From: Melastoma dodecandrum
Lineage: Eukaryota; Streptophyta; Magnoliopsida; Myrtales; Melastomataceae
Assembly: GCA_029817715.1 (NCBI GenBank)
Contig: JARUPY010000398.1
Coordinates: 1,984,001 to 2,048,000, forward strand
Direction of reading: 5' to 3'
DNA: 64,000 nucleotides
The translations under genes were made by a program, and so were the position numbers. Numbering within the stretch: position 1 is the stretch's first letter; every line of letters begins with the position of its first letter. Under the pieces are notes generated by a model. That model searched no databases, was not told where the DNA came from, and saw only the letters and a program-made list of their open reading frames with translations. This document shows positions 8,697 through 16,944 of this stretch, piece after piece.

Positions 8697-10960
8697 CGCT
8701 CTCCCGCTCCGCCGCCGTCGGCTCCGGCAACCGCAAGGCGCGACGCGCGGCGCGCGCGGGCGAACGCGAGACGACCACCTTCCAACGTGCGCTGGCGCGC
8801 CACAACGCGGGCGACCGCGACGCCGCGGAAGCGTTGTATCGCCAGATCCTCGCGCGCGAGCCTTCGCATGCGATGGTCTGGTCGAACCTCGCCGCGATCC
8901 TCAACGACACGCGGCGTTTCGAGGAGGCGATCGCGGCCTGCGAGACGGCGCTGCGGCTCGAGCCCGACCACCTCAACGCGATGATCAATCTCGCCGGCGC
9001 GCGGCAGAACCTCGGCGATTTCGAAGCCGCCGTCGACATTTACGCGAAGATGCTCGCGCGCCATCCGCAGCGCGCCGACCTGCGCAGGAGCCTCGCCCAT
9101 GCGCTCGAGCATCTCGGCCGTTTCACCGATGCGATCGGCGCCTACGACGCGATGATCGCGATCGATCCCGCAAACGTCGAGGCGATGAAGCTTCGCGCCG
9201 AAGTCCTTCGCAAGATCGGCCACGACGATGCGGCGATCCAGGCGTTCGCGGAAGTCGTGCGCCTCGATCCGAACGAAGCCTCCGCCTTGTCGAACCTCGG
9301 TGTCCTGCGCGCCATGTACAGCCGCGACAACGACCTCGACGAAGCCGCCGAGCTCTGCATGAAGGCGGCCCTCCTCGCCCCGACGAGCGCGCCGATCATC
9401 AACAATCTCGGCATCGTCCTCGGCCTGCGCGGAGACTACGAGAACGCCCTGTTGTTGCTCCGCCAGCTCATCGCCGAGCAACCGCTCTTCGCCGCCGCGC
9501 ACAGCAATCTCGGGTCGGTGCTCGGCACGCAGTGCAAATACGAGGAGGCATCCGCCGCCTTCCAGCGCGCACTCGCGCTCGACCCGGCGATGAAGGAGCC
9601 GAAGGTCGAGCTCTCGAAGATCCGGCGCTACCTGTGCGACTGGAGCTGCTATGCGGAGGACCGCGCGACGATCAACCGGCTGGCCGACCAGGCCGCCAAC
9701 TTTCTCATCGTGCTCATGGCGTCCTCCACCTCGGCGAAGGAGCAGCTCGACTACGCGCGGACCGCCATGGCGCGCATCAATGCGGGCACGCGGCCGGCCC
9801 GGCGCCTAGCGGGCGACGTCGGCGCGCGCCGCCTGCGCATCGGCTACATGTCCGCCGATTACAAGAATCACCCGGTCGGTCGCCTCGTGCCGGAGCTGAT
9901 CTCCCGCCACGACCGATCGCGCTTCGAGGTCGTCGGCTATTCGCTCGGCGTCAACGACGCCGTGCCGCTGCGCCTGCGGCTGATCCAGTCCTTCGACGCG
10001 TTCGTCGACCTCCACCGGCTCTCCGACGCGGATGCCGCGGCGCGGATCGAAGCCGACGGCATCGACATCCTGATCGACCTCACGGGGCCGACCGCCGGCG
10101 GGCGCATCGGCATTCTCGCGCTGCGTCCGGCGCCCGTCCAGATCTCCTTCCTCGGTCTGCCCGGCACGAGCGGCGCCGACGCGGTCGACTACATCATCGC
10201 GGACGGCGCGCTGATTCCGCCTGCGCTCAATCACTTCTATTCCGAGAAGGTCGTGCGGCTGCCGCACTGTTACCAGCCGTCCGACGGGGCCCGCCGCCTC
10301 CTCAGCCCGCTGCCCTCACGCAGCGACTGCGGCCTGCCGAACGAGGGATTCGTCTTCTGCAGCTTCAACTCGCCGGTGAAGATCACGCCGGAGATCTTCG
10401 CCGTCTGGATGCGGCTCCTCCACGCGGTGCCCGGCAGCCTGCTTTGGATCTACGGCACCCTCGATGCGACGAAGCAGAACCTGCGTAGCCAGGCGCGCGC
10501 GCTCGGCATCGACGACGCCCGCCTCGTCTTCGCGGGCGTCATCCCTTACGAGATGTATCTGACGCGCATGACCTGCGCAGACCTGTTCCTCGACACGCAT
10601 CCCTACGGCGCAGGCGCGACGGCCAACGATACGCTGTGGGCCGGCCTGCCCCTCGTGACTTGCGTCGGCGAGACCTACGTGAGCCGGATGAGCGCGAGCC
10701 TTCTGTCGACGATGGGCCTCGGCGACCTCGTCAACGACTCGCTCGAGGCCTACGAGGCTTGCGCGTTGCGCCTGGCGCGCGATCCGCAGGCGCTCGCCGA
10801 CCTGCGCGCGCGCCTCAAGGCGGCAAAAGCGACGAGCCCGCTGTTCGACATGGCGACCTTCACCCGCGATCTCGAAGCGGCCTACGACACCATGGCCGAG
10901 CGCTCGGCAAAGGGCGAAGCGCCTCGTTCCTTCGATGTGCCGCCGCGCACAAGCCGTTGA
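8693..10960 (+). CDS. TPR-SPINDLY family glycosyltransferase, probable flagellin modifier
   Basis: A 755-residue cytoplasmic protein. The N-terminal half holds tandem tetratricopeptide repeats (for example AEALYRQILAREPSHAMVWSNLAAIL and AAFQRALALDPAMKE). The C-terminal half is a GT41/O-GlcNAc-transferase-like catalytic domain with LRIGYMSADYKNHPVGRLVPEL, PVQISFLGLPGTSGADAVDYIIADG, FNSPVKITPEIFAVWMRLLHAVPGSLLWIY and YGAGATANDTLWAGLPLVT. The same architecture is known for Caulobacter FlmG, which O-glycosylates flagellin. Position between fliP and two flagellin genes supports that substrate. No sugar-nucleotide (pseudaminic or legionaminic acid) pathway genes are in the window, so the donor is unknown. 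Confidence 0.85.
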   Translation: MTLSRSAAVGSGNRKARRAARAGERETTTFQRALARHNAGDRDAAEALYRQILAREPSHAMVWSNLAAILNDTRRFEEAIAACETALRLEPDHLNAMINLAGARQNLGDFEAAVDIYAKMLARHPQRADLRRSLAHALEHLGRFTDAIGAYDAMIAIDPANVEAMKLRAEVLRKIGHDDAAIQAFAEVVRLDPNEASALSNLGVLRAMYSRDNDLDEAAELCMKAALLAPTSAPIINNLGIVLGLRGDYENALLLLRQLIAEQPLFAAAHSNLGSVLGTQCKYEEASAAFQRALALDPAMKEPKVELSKIRRYLCDWSCYAEDRATINRLADQAANFLIVLMASSTSAKEQLDYARTAMARINAGTRPARRLAGDVGARRLRIGYMSADYKNHPVGRLVPELISRHDRSRFEVVGYSLGVNDAVPLRLRLIQSFDAFVDLHRLSDADAAARIEADGIDILIDLTGPTAGGRIGILALRPAPVQISFLGLPGTSGADAVDYIIADGALIPPALNHFYSEKVVRLPHCYQPSDGARRLLSPLPSRSDCGLPNEGFVFCSFNSPVKITPEIFAVWMRLLHAVPGSLLWIYGTLDATKQNLRSQARALGIDDARLVFAGVIPYEMYLTRMTCADLFLDTHPYGAGATANDTLWAGLPLVTCVGETYVSRMSASLLSTMGLGDLVNDSLEAYEACALRLARDPQALADLRARLKAAKATSPLFDMATFTRDLEAAYDTMAERSAKGEAPRSFDVPPRTSR

Positions 10961-11033
10961 TGGTTAAGCGTTAGCCAGTTTTCGCAACGCCGGTGCCAAA
11001 GCGCCGCGGCAGGGTCGCCGCGCCCTCCGAATT

Positions 11034-11048
11034 AAGGCTTCGGCAAGC
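11034..11048 (+). promoter_or_regulatory. Possible flagellar promoter motif of flagellin A
   Basis: AAGGCTTCGGCAAGC matches the flgB/flgF motif at 11 of 15 positions and is followed 9 bases later by CGAT. It lies 127 bases before the flagellin ATG. That fits transcription starting just before the roughly 99-base conserved leader. Confidence 0.35.
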
Positions 11049-11076
11049 CGCGGCGCGCGATGACTCGGTCACGCGA

Positions 11077-11175
11077 GGTTGGACGCCCACCCGGGTTCCT
11101 CCAAAGGCATGATGCCGCCCTCTCGTGCCGGTCCCGATCCGGAATCTCCTTCAGCGTATCCAGATGGAGATCAAC
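11077..11175 (+). promoter_or_regulatory. Conserved 5' leader of flagellin A mRNA
   Basis: The 99 bases before the ATG are nearly identical to those before flagellin B (12287-12384), although the sequence farther upstream is unrelated. Fixed blocks include CCAAAGGCATGATGCCGCCC (with the inverted repeat GGCAT/ATGCC) and CCGGTCCCGATCCGG, which can fold as a small hairpin. The leader ends in GGAGATCAAC just before the ATG. In Caulobacter FlbT acts on a flagellin leader, and flbT is in this locus. Confidence 0.6.
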
Positions 11176-12096
11176 ATGTCCGCCAGTATCCTCACCAACA
11201 TGTCGGCGATCACCGCCGTCGCCAACCTCAGTGCCACCCAGAAGGGCCTGGCCACTGTTCAAAACCAGATCTCGAGCGGCCTCGCGGTCGCGGGCGCAAG
11301 CGACAACGCGGCCTATTTCGCGATCTCGCAGACGATGCAGACGCAGAACAGCAACCTGTCGGCTGTCACCAGCTCGCTGAACCTCGGCTCTTCGGTGCTC
11401 AACACTGCCACCTCGGCGCTGAGCTCGATGACCGACATCCTCAACCAGATCTCGTCCGACCTGGTGCTCGCCAAGCAGTCCGGGACCGGCGCCAACAACA
11501 TCGGCACCGACATCACCTCGCTGCAGAACCAGCTGAAGAGCGCGGTCCAGTCGGCCTCGTTCAACGGCGTCAACCTGCTCGACGGCTCGAACGTCTCGTC
11601 CACCGCCGGCGGCACGGGCGCGACGACCGCCACGGGCACGGTCGGCTTCGTCTCCTCGGTCACGGGCTCCGGCTCGACGACGGCGGTGAGCTACATCAAC
11701 GTCGCGGCCACCGGCACGAACTTCGGCACCGGCACCGGCAGCGGCTTCAGCGTCGTCACCGGTGGTTCGACGATCGACGTGTCGAACTTCACGCTCTCCG
11801 CGTCCTCCTCGCAGACCGACATCACGAACTTCCTCTCGGCGGTCGGCCAGGCGCTCACGAACGTCAACACCGCCCAGGAGAACATCGGCGCCGCGCAGAA
11901 GAACATCTCGCTGCAGACGTCGTTCATCTCCTCGCTGTCCAACTCGATCACGACCGGCGTCGGCTCGCTCGTCGATGCGGACATGAACCAGGCCTCGACG
12001 AAGCTGAACGCGCTGCAGACGCAGCAGCAGCTCGGCGTGCAGGCGCTCTCGATCGCCAACCAGAACAGCCAGCTCATCCTGAAGCTGTTCGGCTGA
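11176..12096 (+). CDS. Flagellin A
   Basis: Filament subunit of 306 residues. Conserved N-terminal D0/D1 helices (SASILTNMSAITAVANLSATQ, QISSGLAVAGASDNAAYF) and C-terminal helix (DMNQASTKLNALQTQQQLGVQALSIANQNSQLIL) flank a short, Ser/Thr/Gly-rich variable middle. There are no cysteines. I chose the ATG at 11176 over an in-frame ATG four codons upstream because GGAG lies six bases before it and the family starts at this point. The Ser/Thr-rich middle would offer sites for the glycosyltransferase encoded just upstream. Confidence 0.97.
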   Translation: MSASILTNMSAITAVANLSATQKGLATVQNQISSGLAVAGASDNAAYFAISQTMQTQNSNLSAVTSSLNLGSSVLNTATSALSSMTDILNQISSDLVLAKQSGTGANNIGTDITSLQNQLKSAVQSASFNGVNLLDGSNVSSTAGGTGATTATGTVGFVSSVTGSGSTTAVSYINVAATGTNFGTGTGSGFSVVTGGSTIDVSNFTLSASSSQTDITNFLSAVGQALTNVNTAQENIGAAQKNISLQTSFISSLSNSITTGVGSLVDADMNQASTKLNALQTQQQLGVQALSIANQNSQLILKLFG

Positions 12097-12139
12097 GGCG
12101 TCCGGCGGCGCCCCGCGCCGCACCGACGCCGATCTCGAC

Positions 12140-12172
12140 GGGGGCGGCCCGCCATGCGGGCCGCCCCCTTCC
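12140..12172 (+). terminator. Terminator after flagellin A
   Basis: A 13-bp perfect stem (GGGGGCGGCCCGC/GCGGGCCGCCCCC) with CAT loop lies 43 bases past the stop. It is followed only by TTCCGTT, so termination may be partial. Confidence 0.65.
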
Positions 12173-12286
12173 GTTCCGGCCGTCGCGCCGACGCCGAGGC
12201 GAGGCGGTAACCTAAATAAATCCGCGACAAAACGTGCGCGCTTTAGGCCTTTGTAAACGCTGACGCCTTATCACGGTGCCACGCAC

Positions 12287-12384
12287 GGTTGGACGCCGAC
12301 ACGATCGCTCCAAAGGCATGATGCCGCCCTGGCGTACCGGTCCCGATCCGGAATCTCCTTCAGCGTATTCAGATGGAGATCAAC
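12287..12384 (+). promoter_or_regulatory. Conserved 5' leader of flagellin B mRNA
   Basis: A 98-base copy of the flagellin A leader with the same CCAAAGGCATGATGCCGCCC and CCGGTCCCGATCCGG blocks and the same GGAGATCAAC ribosome-binding segment. Upstream the two genes share no obvious promoter. The position matching the flagellin A motif has only a weak similarity. Confidence 0.6.
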
Positions 12385-13308
12385 ATGGCTGCCAGCATTC
12401 TCACCAACATGTCGGCGATCACTGCGGTCGCCAGCCTCGCCGCGACGCAGAAGAACCTCGCCTCCGTCCAGAACGAAATCTCGAGCGGTCTCGCTGTCGG
12501 CGCGGCGAGCGACAACGCCGCCTACTTCTCGATCTCGCAGACCATGGACACGCAGAGCAGCAACCTGTCCGCGGTCACGAGCTCGCTGAACCTCGGCTCC
12601 TCCGTGCTCAACACCGCCACCTCGGCGTTGAGCTCGATGACCGGCATCCTCAACCAGATCTCGTCCGACCTGGTGCTCGCCAAGCAGTCCGGGACCGGCG
12701 CCAACAACATCGGCACCGACATCAGCTCGCTGCAGAACCAGCTGCAGAGCGCCGTGCAGTCCGCGTCCTTCAACGGCGTCAACCTGCTCGACGGCTCGAA
12801 CGTCGCGTCGACCTCGGGCGGCACGGGCGCCGCGACCGCCACCGGCACCGTCGGCTTCGTCTCCTCGGTCACCGGCTCCGGCTCGACGACGGCCGTCAGC
12901 TACATCAACGTCGATGCGACGGGCACGAACTTCGGCACCGGCACCGGCAGCGGCTTCAGCGTCGTCACCGGTGGTTCGACGATCGACGTGTCGAACTTCA
13001 CGCTCTCCTCGACGTCCACGCAGAGCGACATCGCCAACTACCTGTCGGCGGTCGGCCAGGCGCTGACGAACATCAACACCGCCCAGGAAAAGCTCGGCGC
13101 CGCGCAAAAGAACGTCGACCTGCAGACGACCTTCATCTCCTCGCTCACGAACTCGATCACGACCGGCGTCGGCTCGCTCGTCGATGCGGACATGAACCAG
13201 GCCTCGACCCGGCTCAACGCCCTGCAGACGCAGCAGCAGCTCGGCGTCCAGTCGCTCTCGATCGCCAACCAGAACAGCCAGCTCATCCTGAAGCTGTTCG
13301 GCGGTTAG
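12385..13308 (+). CDS. Flagellin B
   Basis: Second flagellin, 307 residues, alignable end to end with flagellin A with one extra C-terminal Gly. N-terminal AASILTNMSAITAVASLAATQKNLASVQNEISSG is conserved with flagellin A, as is the C-terminal DMNQASTRLNALQTQQQLGVQSLSIANQNSQLILKLFG. Two internal blocks are identical at the DNA level to flagellin A (about 80 and 87 bases), a sign of gene conversion. Each flagellin gene has its own leader and terminator. The ATG at 12385 is preceded by GGAG at the proper spacing. Confidence 0.97.
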   Translation: MAASILTNMSAITAVASLAATQKNLASVQNEISSGLAVGAASDNAAYFSISQTMDTQSSNLSAVTSSLNLGSSVLNTATSALSSMTGILNQISSDLVLAKQSGTGANNIGTDISSLQNQLQSAVQSASFNGVNLLDGSNVASTSGGTGAATATGTVGFVSSVTGSGSTTAVSYINVDATGTNFGTGTGSGFSVVTGGSTIDVSNFTLSSTSTQSDIANYLSAVGQALTNINTAQEKLGAAQKNVDLQTTFISSLTNSITTGVGSLVDADMNQASTRLNALQTQQQLGVQSLSIANQNSQLILKLFGG

Positions 13309-13362
13309 ATCGACCGCCGGCGTCGGCGCCGCCGGCACCGAAAGGCGCGACGATAATTGCAG

Positions 13363-13391
13363 GCGGCCCGCACCATGCGGGCCGCTTTTTT
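13363..13391 (+). terminator. Rho-independent terminator after flagellin B
   Basis: A 9-bp perfect stem GCGGCCCGC/GCGGGCCGC with ACCAT loop, followed by six T. It isolates the flagellins from fliF. Confidence 0.88.
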
Positions 13392-13398
13392 CATGCTC

Positions 13399-13413
13399 AA
13401 TCCCCGCGCAAGC
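13399..13413 (+). promoter_or_regulatory. Flagellar promoter motif upstream of fliF
   Basis: AATCCCCGCGCAAGC (11 of 15 matches to the flgB motif) lies just after the flagellin B terminator and 51 bases before the fliF ATG. CAGGAT follows at the same offset as at flgB. In Brucella, fliF is a direct FtcR target, which makes this copy interesting. Confidence 0.45.
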
Positions 13414-13464
13414 TTGCGGGCGCAGGATCGAGGTCCGTACCCGTGGACCGCGCGCCCGACGAGC

Positions 13465-15114
13465 ATGAATTTCCAGGATCAGCTCAACACCCTCGTCGCC
13501 AACCTCGCCAAACTCGGCTGGCGGCGCCTCACCGCGCTGGGACTCGTCGGCGCGACGATCTTCGCCATCGTGGGCGGCGGCGGATATTATCTGAGCCGGC
13601 CGAGCTTCGAGACGCTCTACGCGGGGCTCGACAGACAGGACGTCGCCAACATCGGCTCGGCGTTGACGGAGGCCGGAATCCCCTTCGACGTATCTTCGGA
13701 TGGCACGAGCGTCCTCGTGCGCTTCAGCGAGACCGCGCACGCGCGCATGCTGCTCGCCGAAAAGGGCCTGCCGCACAGCGCCAGCTCGGGCTACGAACTC
13801 TACGACAAGCTGGGCTCTCTCGGCCTCACCTCGTTCATGCAGGACGTGACGCGCGTGCGCGCCATGGAGGGCGAGCTCGCCCGCACCATCCAGATGATGC
13901 GCGGCATCAAGGCCGCGCGCGTGCATGTCGTGCTCGGCGACGAAGGTTCGTTCCGACGCACGCGCCAGCCGCCATCCGCTTCCGTGATGATCCGCGCCGA
14001 CACGATCGCCGATGCGCGAATGGGCCAGGCCATCCGCCATCTTATCGCCGCCGCGGTACCCGGCATGACGATCGACGAGGTGACGGTGCTCAATACGGAC
14101 GGGACCCTGCTTGCCTCGGGCAGCGACAGCGAGGATGCCGCGCCCGGCAAGATGCTGACGCTCGAGAAGACCATCTCGAAAGACATCCAGGACTCGATCC
14201 GCAAGGAGCTGTCGCCCTCTCTCGGGCTGCGCAATTTCCAGATCAGCGTCGCCGCCAAGCTCAACACCGACAATCGCCAGACGAACGAGACGATCTACAA
14301 CCCGGACTCCCGCGTGGAGCGCTCGACACGCGTCGTCAAGGAAAACAACACGGTCCAGAACGCGACCAACCAGCAGCCCGCGACGGTGGCCAATGCCATC
14401 CCGCAGGCGGGCGGCCAGAGCGCGACGCCTGACTCGAAGACCTCAGCGACAGACAACTCGAAACGCGAGGAACTGACGAACTACGAGCTTTCCTCCAAGG
14501 TCGTGACGACAGTCAGCGGCGGCTATACGATCGATCATCTGTCCATCGCCGTCCTCGTCAACCGCAACGCGCTCGCGTCGGATCCGAAGAACGCCGCGGG
14601 CCTGCAATCGCGGCTCGCCGACATCGAGGCGCTGGTCGGTTCGGCCGCGGGCCTGCGCAAGGATCGCGGCGACACGATCAAGGTGCTCGCCGAAGATTTC
14701 GCCGATCCCGGCCACGACCTCGACCCTGTGCCGGCGCCGTCGTTCGTCGACCTGCTGATGCGCCAGTCCGGGACGGCGATCAACGCGCTGACCGTGCTGA
14801 TCGTCACCACGCTGCTCGTCCTCTTCGGCCTGCGGCCTCTGACTCGCGCCCTGATGCCGCCGCAGCAGCCGGAACTCGCCGCGCTCGAACCGACGATGGA
14901 CATGCCCGCGCTCGCCGCGCCCGACGGGCTCGAGATGCTGCCGATGACCGATCCACCGGCGCTCGACCTCGAGCCCGAGCCCAACTTGATCGAGGACGTC
15001 ACCAACCGTCCGCGTCGCTCGCCGCAGCGGCGCCTCGAGCAGATGGTCGAGTATGACGAGGCGCAGGCGGCCGCGATCCTGAAGCAATGGGTGAAGAGCG
15101 GAGTGCCGGCGTGA
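13465..15114 (+). CDS. fliF: Flagellar MS-ring protein FliF
   Basis: Inner-membrane MS-ring protein that anchors rod and C-ring. It has 549 residues: a first membrane helix (ALGLVGATIFAIVGGGGYYL, about residues 25-45), a YscJ/FliF periplasmic domain (SRPSFETLYAGLDRQDVANIGSALTEAGIPF, ARVHVVLGDEGSFRRTRQPPSASVMI), then FliF C-domain and a second helix near residue 435 (INALTVLIVTTLLVLFGL). The cytoplasmic tail contacting FliG ends QMVEYDEAQAAAILKQWVKSG. Upstream ATG codons overlap the terminator, so MNFQDQLN at 13465 is the start. The stop overlaps the next gene (GTGA). Confidence 0.96.
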   Translation: MNFQDQLNTLVANLAKLGWRRLTALGLVGATIFAIVGGGGYYLSRPSFETLYAGLDRQDVANIGSALTEAGIPFDVSSDGTSVLVRFSETAHARMLLAEKGLPHSASSGYELYDKLGSLGLTSFMQDVTRVRAMEGELARTIQMMRGIKAARVHVVLGDEGSFRRTRQPPSASVMIRADTIADARMGQAIRHLIAAAVPGMTIDEVTVLNTDGTLLASGSDSEDAAPGKMLTLEKTISKDIQDSIRKELSPSLGLRNFQISVAAKLNTDNRQTNETIYNPDSRVERSTRVVKENNTVQNATNQQPATVANAIPQAGGQSATPDSKTSATDNSKREELTNYELSSKVVTTVSGGYTIDHLSIAVLVNRNALASDPKNAAGLQSRLADIEALVGSAAGLRKDRGDTIKVLAEDFADPGHDLDPVPAPSFVDLLMRQSGTAINALTVLIVTTLLVLFGLRPLTRALMPPQQPELAALEPTMDMPALAAPDGLEMLPMTDPPALDLEPEPNLIEDVTNRPRRSPQRRLEQMVEYDEAQAAAILKQWVKSGVPA

Positions 15115-15776
15115 CCGAGAGCCCGCTGGCGCCTTATCTGACGCGCTTTGCGATCGAGCCGATGCCGGAGACGGAAGCGATGCCGAGCGCATTCGAGGCG
15201 GCGGCGCTCGACGCGTTCACGGACGAGCCGATCGAGCTGCCGGGGGAGATGGATCTCGACATCGAGATTTCCCCCGAAATCACGGAAGCCGAGCAGCAGA
15301 AACGAGACCTACGCGCCGAATTCGAAGCGGACGCCGCATCGCGGATCGCTGCACTCGAGGCCGAACACACCGAAGCTCTGGCGCACGCCGTGTCGGCGGC
15401 GCGCGAGAGCTGGGCGCAGGAGCAAGGCGTCCCGCTGAGCACGCAGATCACGGCAGGCTTTGCCGCGCTCGGCCGCGAGATCGACGCGCAGATCGCGGAG
15501 GCGCTGAGCCCGCTGCTCGCGCAGGCGGTCGTCGACCGGGCGCGCGACGCGCTGCGCGAAGGGATCGCGCGCCTGCTCAGCGATCCCGACCATCCCGCGC
15601 TCACCCTGCAGGCGCCGGCCGATCTCATCGAGGCGATCCGCCGCGAGCACGGCGAGCCGGGGGGCCTCGCCTATGTGGTGCGCCACGACGTCGATGCGCT
15701 CGTGACGGGCGGCGGCATGCGCATCGAGACGGCCATCGGGGGCGCCTTGGCGGCGCTGTACGCCGAGATCGGATGA
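15111..15776 (+). CDS. FliH-like flagellar assembly protein (putative)
   Basis: A 221-residue acidic, helical protein beginning at GTG overlapping the fliF stop. A slightly longer version from ATG at 15087 is possible. The N-terminal 60 residues are rich in Glu and Pro. Residues about 60-110 form a coiled coil (EITEAEQQKRDLRAEFEADAASRIAALE), and the C-terminal part (ALREGIARLLSDPDHPALTLQAPADLIEAI) resembles the V-ATPase E-subunit-like end of FliH. Position after fliF and the absence of another fliH in the window support a stator role for the FliI ATPase. Similarity is weak, so the function is inferred. Confidence 0.6.
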   Translation: MTESPLAPYLTRFAIEPMPETEAMPSAFEAAALDAFTDEPIELPGEMDLDIEISPEITEAEQQKRDLRAEFEADAASRIAALEAEHTEALAHAVSAARESWAQEQGVPLSTQITAGFAALGREIDAQIAEALSPLLAQAVVDRARDALREGIARLLSDPDHPALTLQAPADLIEAIRREHGEPGGLAYVVRHDVDALVTGGGMRIETAIGGALAALYAEIG

Positions 15777-15786
15777 GCGACGCAGC

Positions 15787-16944
15787 ATGAGCGAGCACCA
15801 CGAGATCGTCATCATCCGCCGGGGCGGCCACGGCGACCACGACGAGCACCACGGCGGCGTCTGGAAGATCGCCTTCGCCGACTTCATGACCGCGATGATG
15901 GCCTTCTTTCTCGTGCTCTGGCTGATCAGCGCGAACGACAAGACGCGTGCCTCGGTGGCGCGCTACTTCAACCCCGTGCGGCTGGTCGACGCGACGACGC
16001 AGCCGCGCGGGCTGCACGACTCGAAGAAGGACGAATCCGGCATCACCGCCTCTCCGGAGGCGAAGGAGGTGAAGGAGGACAAGAAGCCTCAGACCGGCGA
16101 CGTGCAGAACACGCCGAAGCCGGCCGCGACGGGAAGCGCGGGCAAGGAGACGCCGTCCGGGCGCGAGAAGCGGCTCGACGCGGAACTGCGCGACAACCCC
16201 TATGTCGCGCTCGCGGAGATCGTCGGCGACAAAGGACCGGGCGAGCCGATCGCGAAGGACGGCAAGGCCCCGATCCCCGCCATCGGCCATGGGGGCGCCG
16301 CGTTCCGCGACCCGTTCGCACCACCGCCGCCCCAACACATCACCAGCCTGTCGCCGGACGATCCGGACACGATCTTGGCGCCCCCGCAGCCGACGCCGTC
16401 GGCCACGCCCGTCGCCGCCATGCCGAAGACCGATGCGACGGGCGAGACCAAGAACGACGCCGACTCCTCGCCCTCGAAGAACAGCCCCGAGGCGCAGACC
16501 ACGCATCTGTCGACTGCCCTGCGCGCTCTCGCGGGAACGCAGGCGGGTCCGAACCTCGACGTGCGCAAGACCAGCGAGGGCACGCGCGTCAGCCTGACTG
16601 ATACGTCGGACTTCGCGATGTTCGCGACCGGCTCGGCGGTGCCCTCGAAGAAGGTCGTGCTCATGATGGAGCGGATGGCTCCGGTTCTAAAGGCTCAGCA
16701 CGGTGAAATCATCGTGCGCGGCTTCACCGACAACAAGAAGTTCCGCAGTGCGCGCTACGACAATTGGCATCTCTCGCTAGATCGCGCGCAGGTCGCCCAT
16801 TACATGCTCCTGCGCGGCGGCCTCGCCGACGCCCGCATCTCGCATGTCGAAGGCTACGCGGACCACGAGCAGCGCTCCGGCATGCAGCCGGGCGATCCGC
16901 GCAACCGGCGCATCGAAATCCTGATCAAGGACACGCCGGCATGA
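15787..16944 (+). CDS. motB: Flagellar motor stator protein MotB
   Basis: Proton-channel and peptidoglycan-anchoring stator subunit paired with MotA. It has 385 residues. A His-rich cytoplasmic start (IIRRGGHGDHDEHHGGVWKIAFADFMTAMMAFFLVLWLI) runs into the single membrane helix with the proton-carrying Asp in FADFMTAM. A long Lys/Pro-rich periplasmic linker follows, then a C-terminal OmpA-like domain (IIVRGFTDNKKFRSARYDNWHLSLDRAQVAHYMLL, DPRNRRIEILI). motA lies 20 kb away on the other strand, as in rhizobia. It overlaps motC by four bases. Confidence 0.96.
   Translation: MSEHHEIVIIRRGGHGDHDEHHGGVWKIAFADFMTAMMAFFLVLWLISANDKTRASVARYFNPVRLVDATTQPRGLHDSKKDESGITASPEAKEVKEDKKPQTGDVQNTPKPAATGSAGKETPSGREKRLDAELRDNPYVALAEIVGDKGPGEPIAKDGKAPIPAIGHGGAAFRDPFAPPPPQHITSLSPDDPDTILAPPQPTPSATPVAAMPKTDATGETKNDADSSPSKNSPEAQTTHLSTALRALAGTQAGPNLDVRKTSEGTRVSLTDTSDFAMFATGSAVPSKKVVLMMERMAPVLKAQHGEIIVRGFTDNKKFRSARYDNWHLSLDRAQVAHYMLLRGGLADARISHVEGYADHEQRSGMQPGDPRNRRIEILIKDTPA

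Noticed and set aside
12246..12259. Flagellin B promoter motif at the position matching flagellin A
   Set aside because: GGCCTTTGTAAACG resembles the motif too weakly (about 7 of 15).
12271..14432. Long frames on both strands overlapping flagellin B and fliF
   Set aside because: They are out-of-frame shadows of the flagellin and FliF genes with no protein-like pattern.
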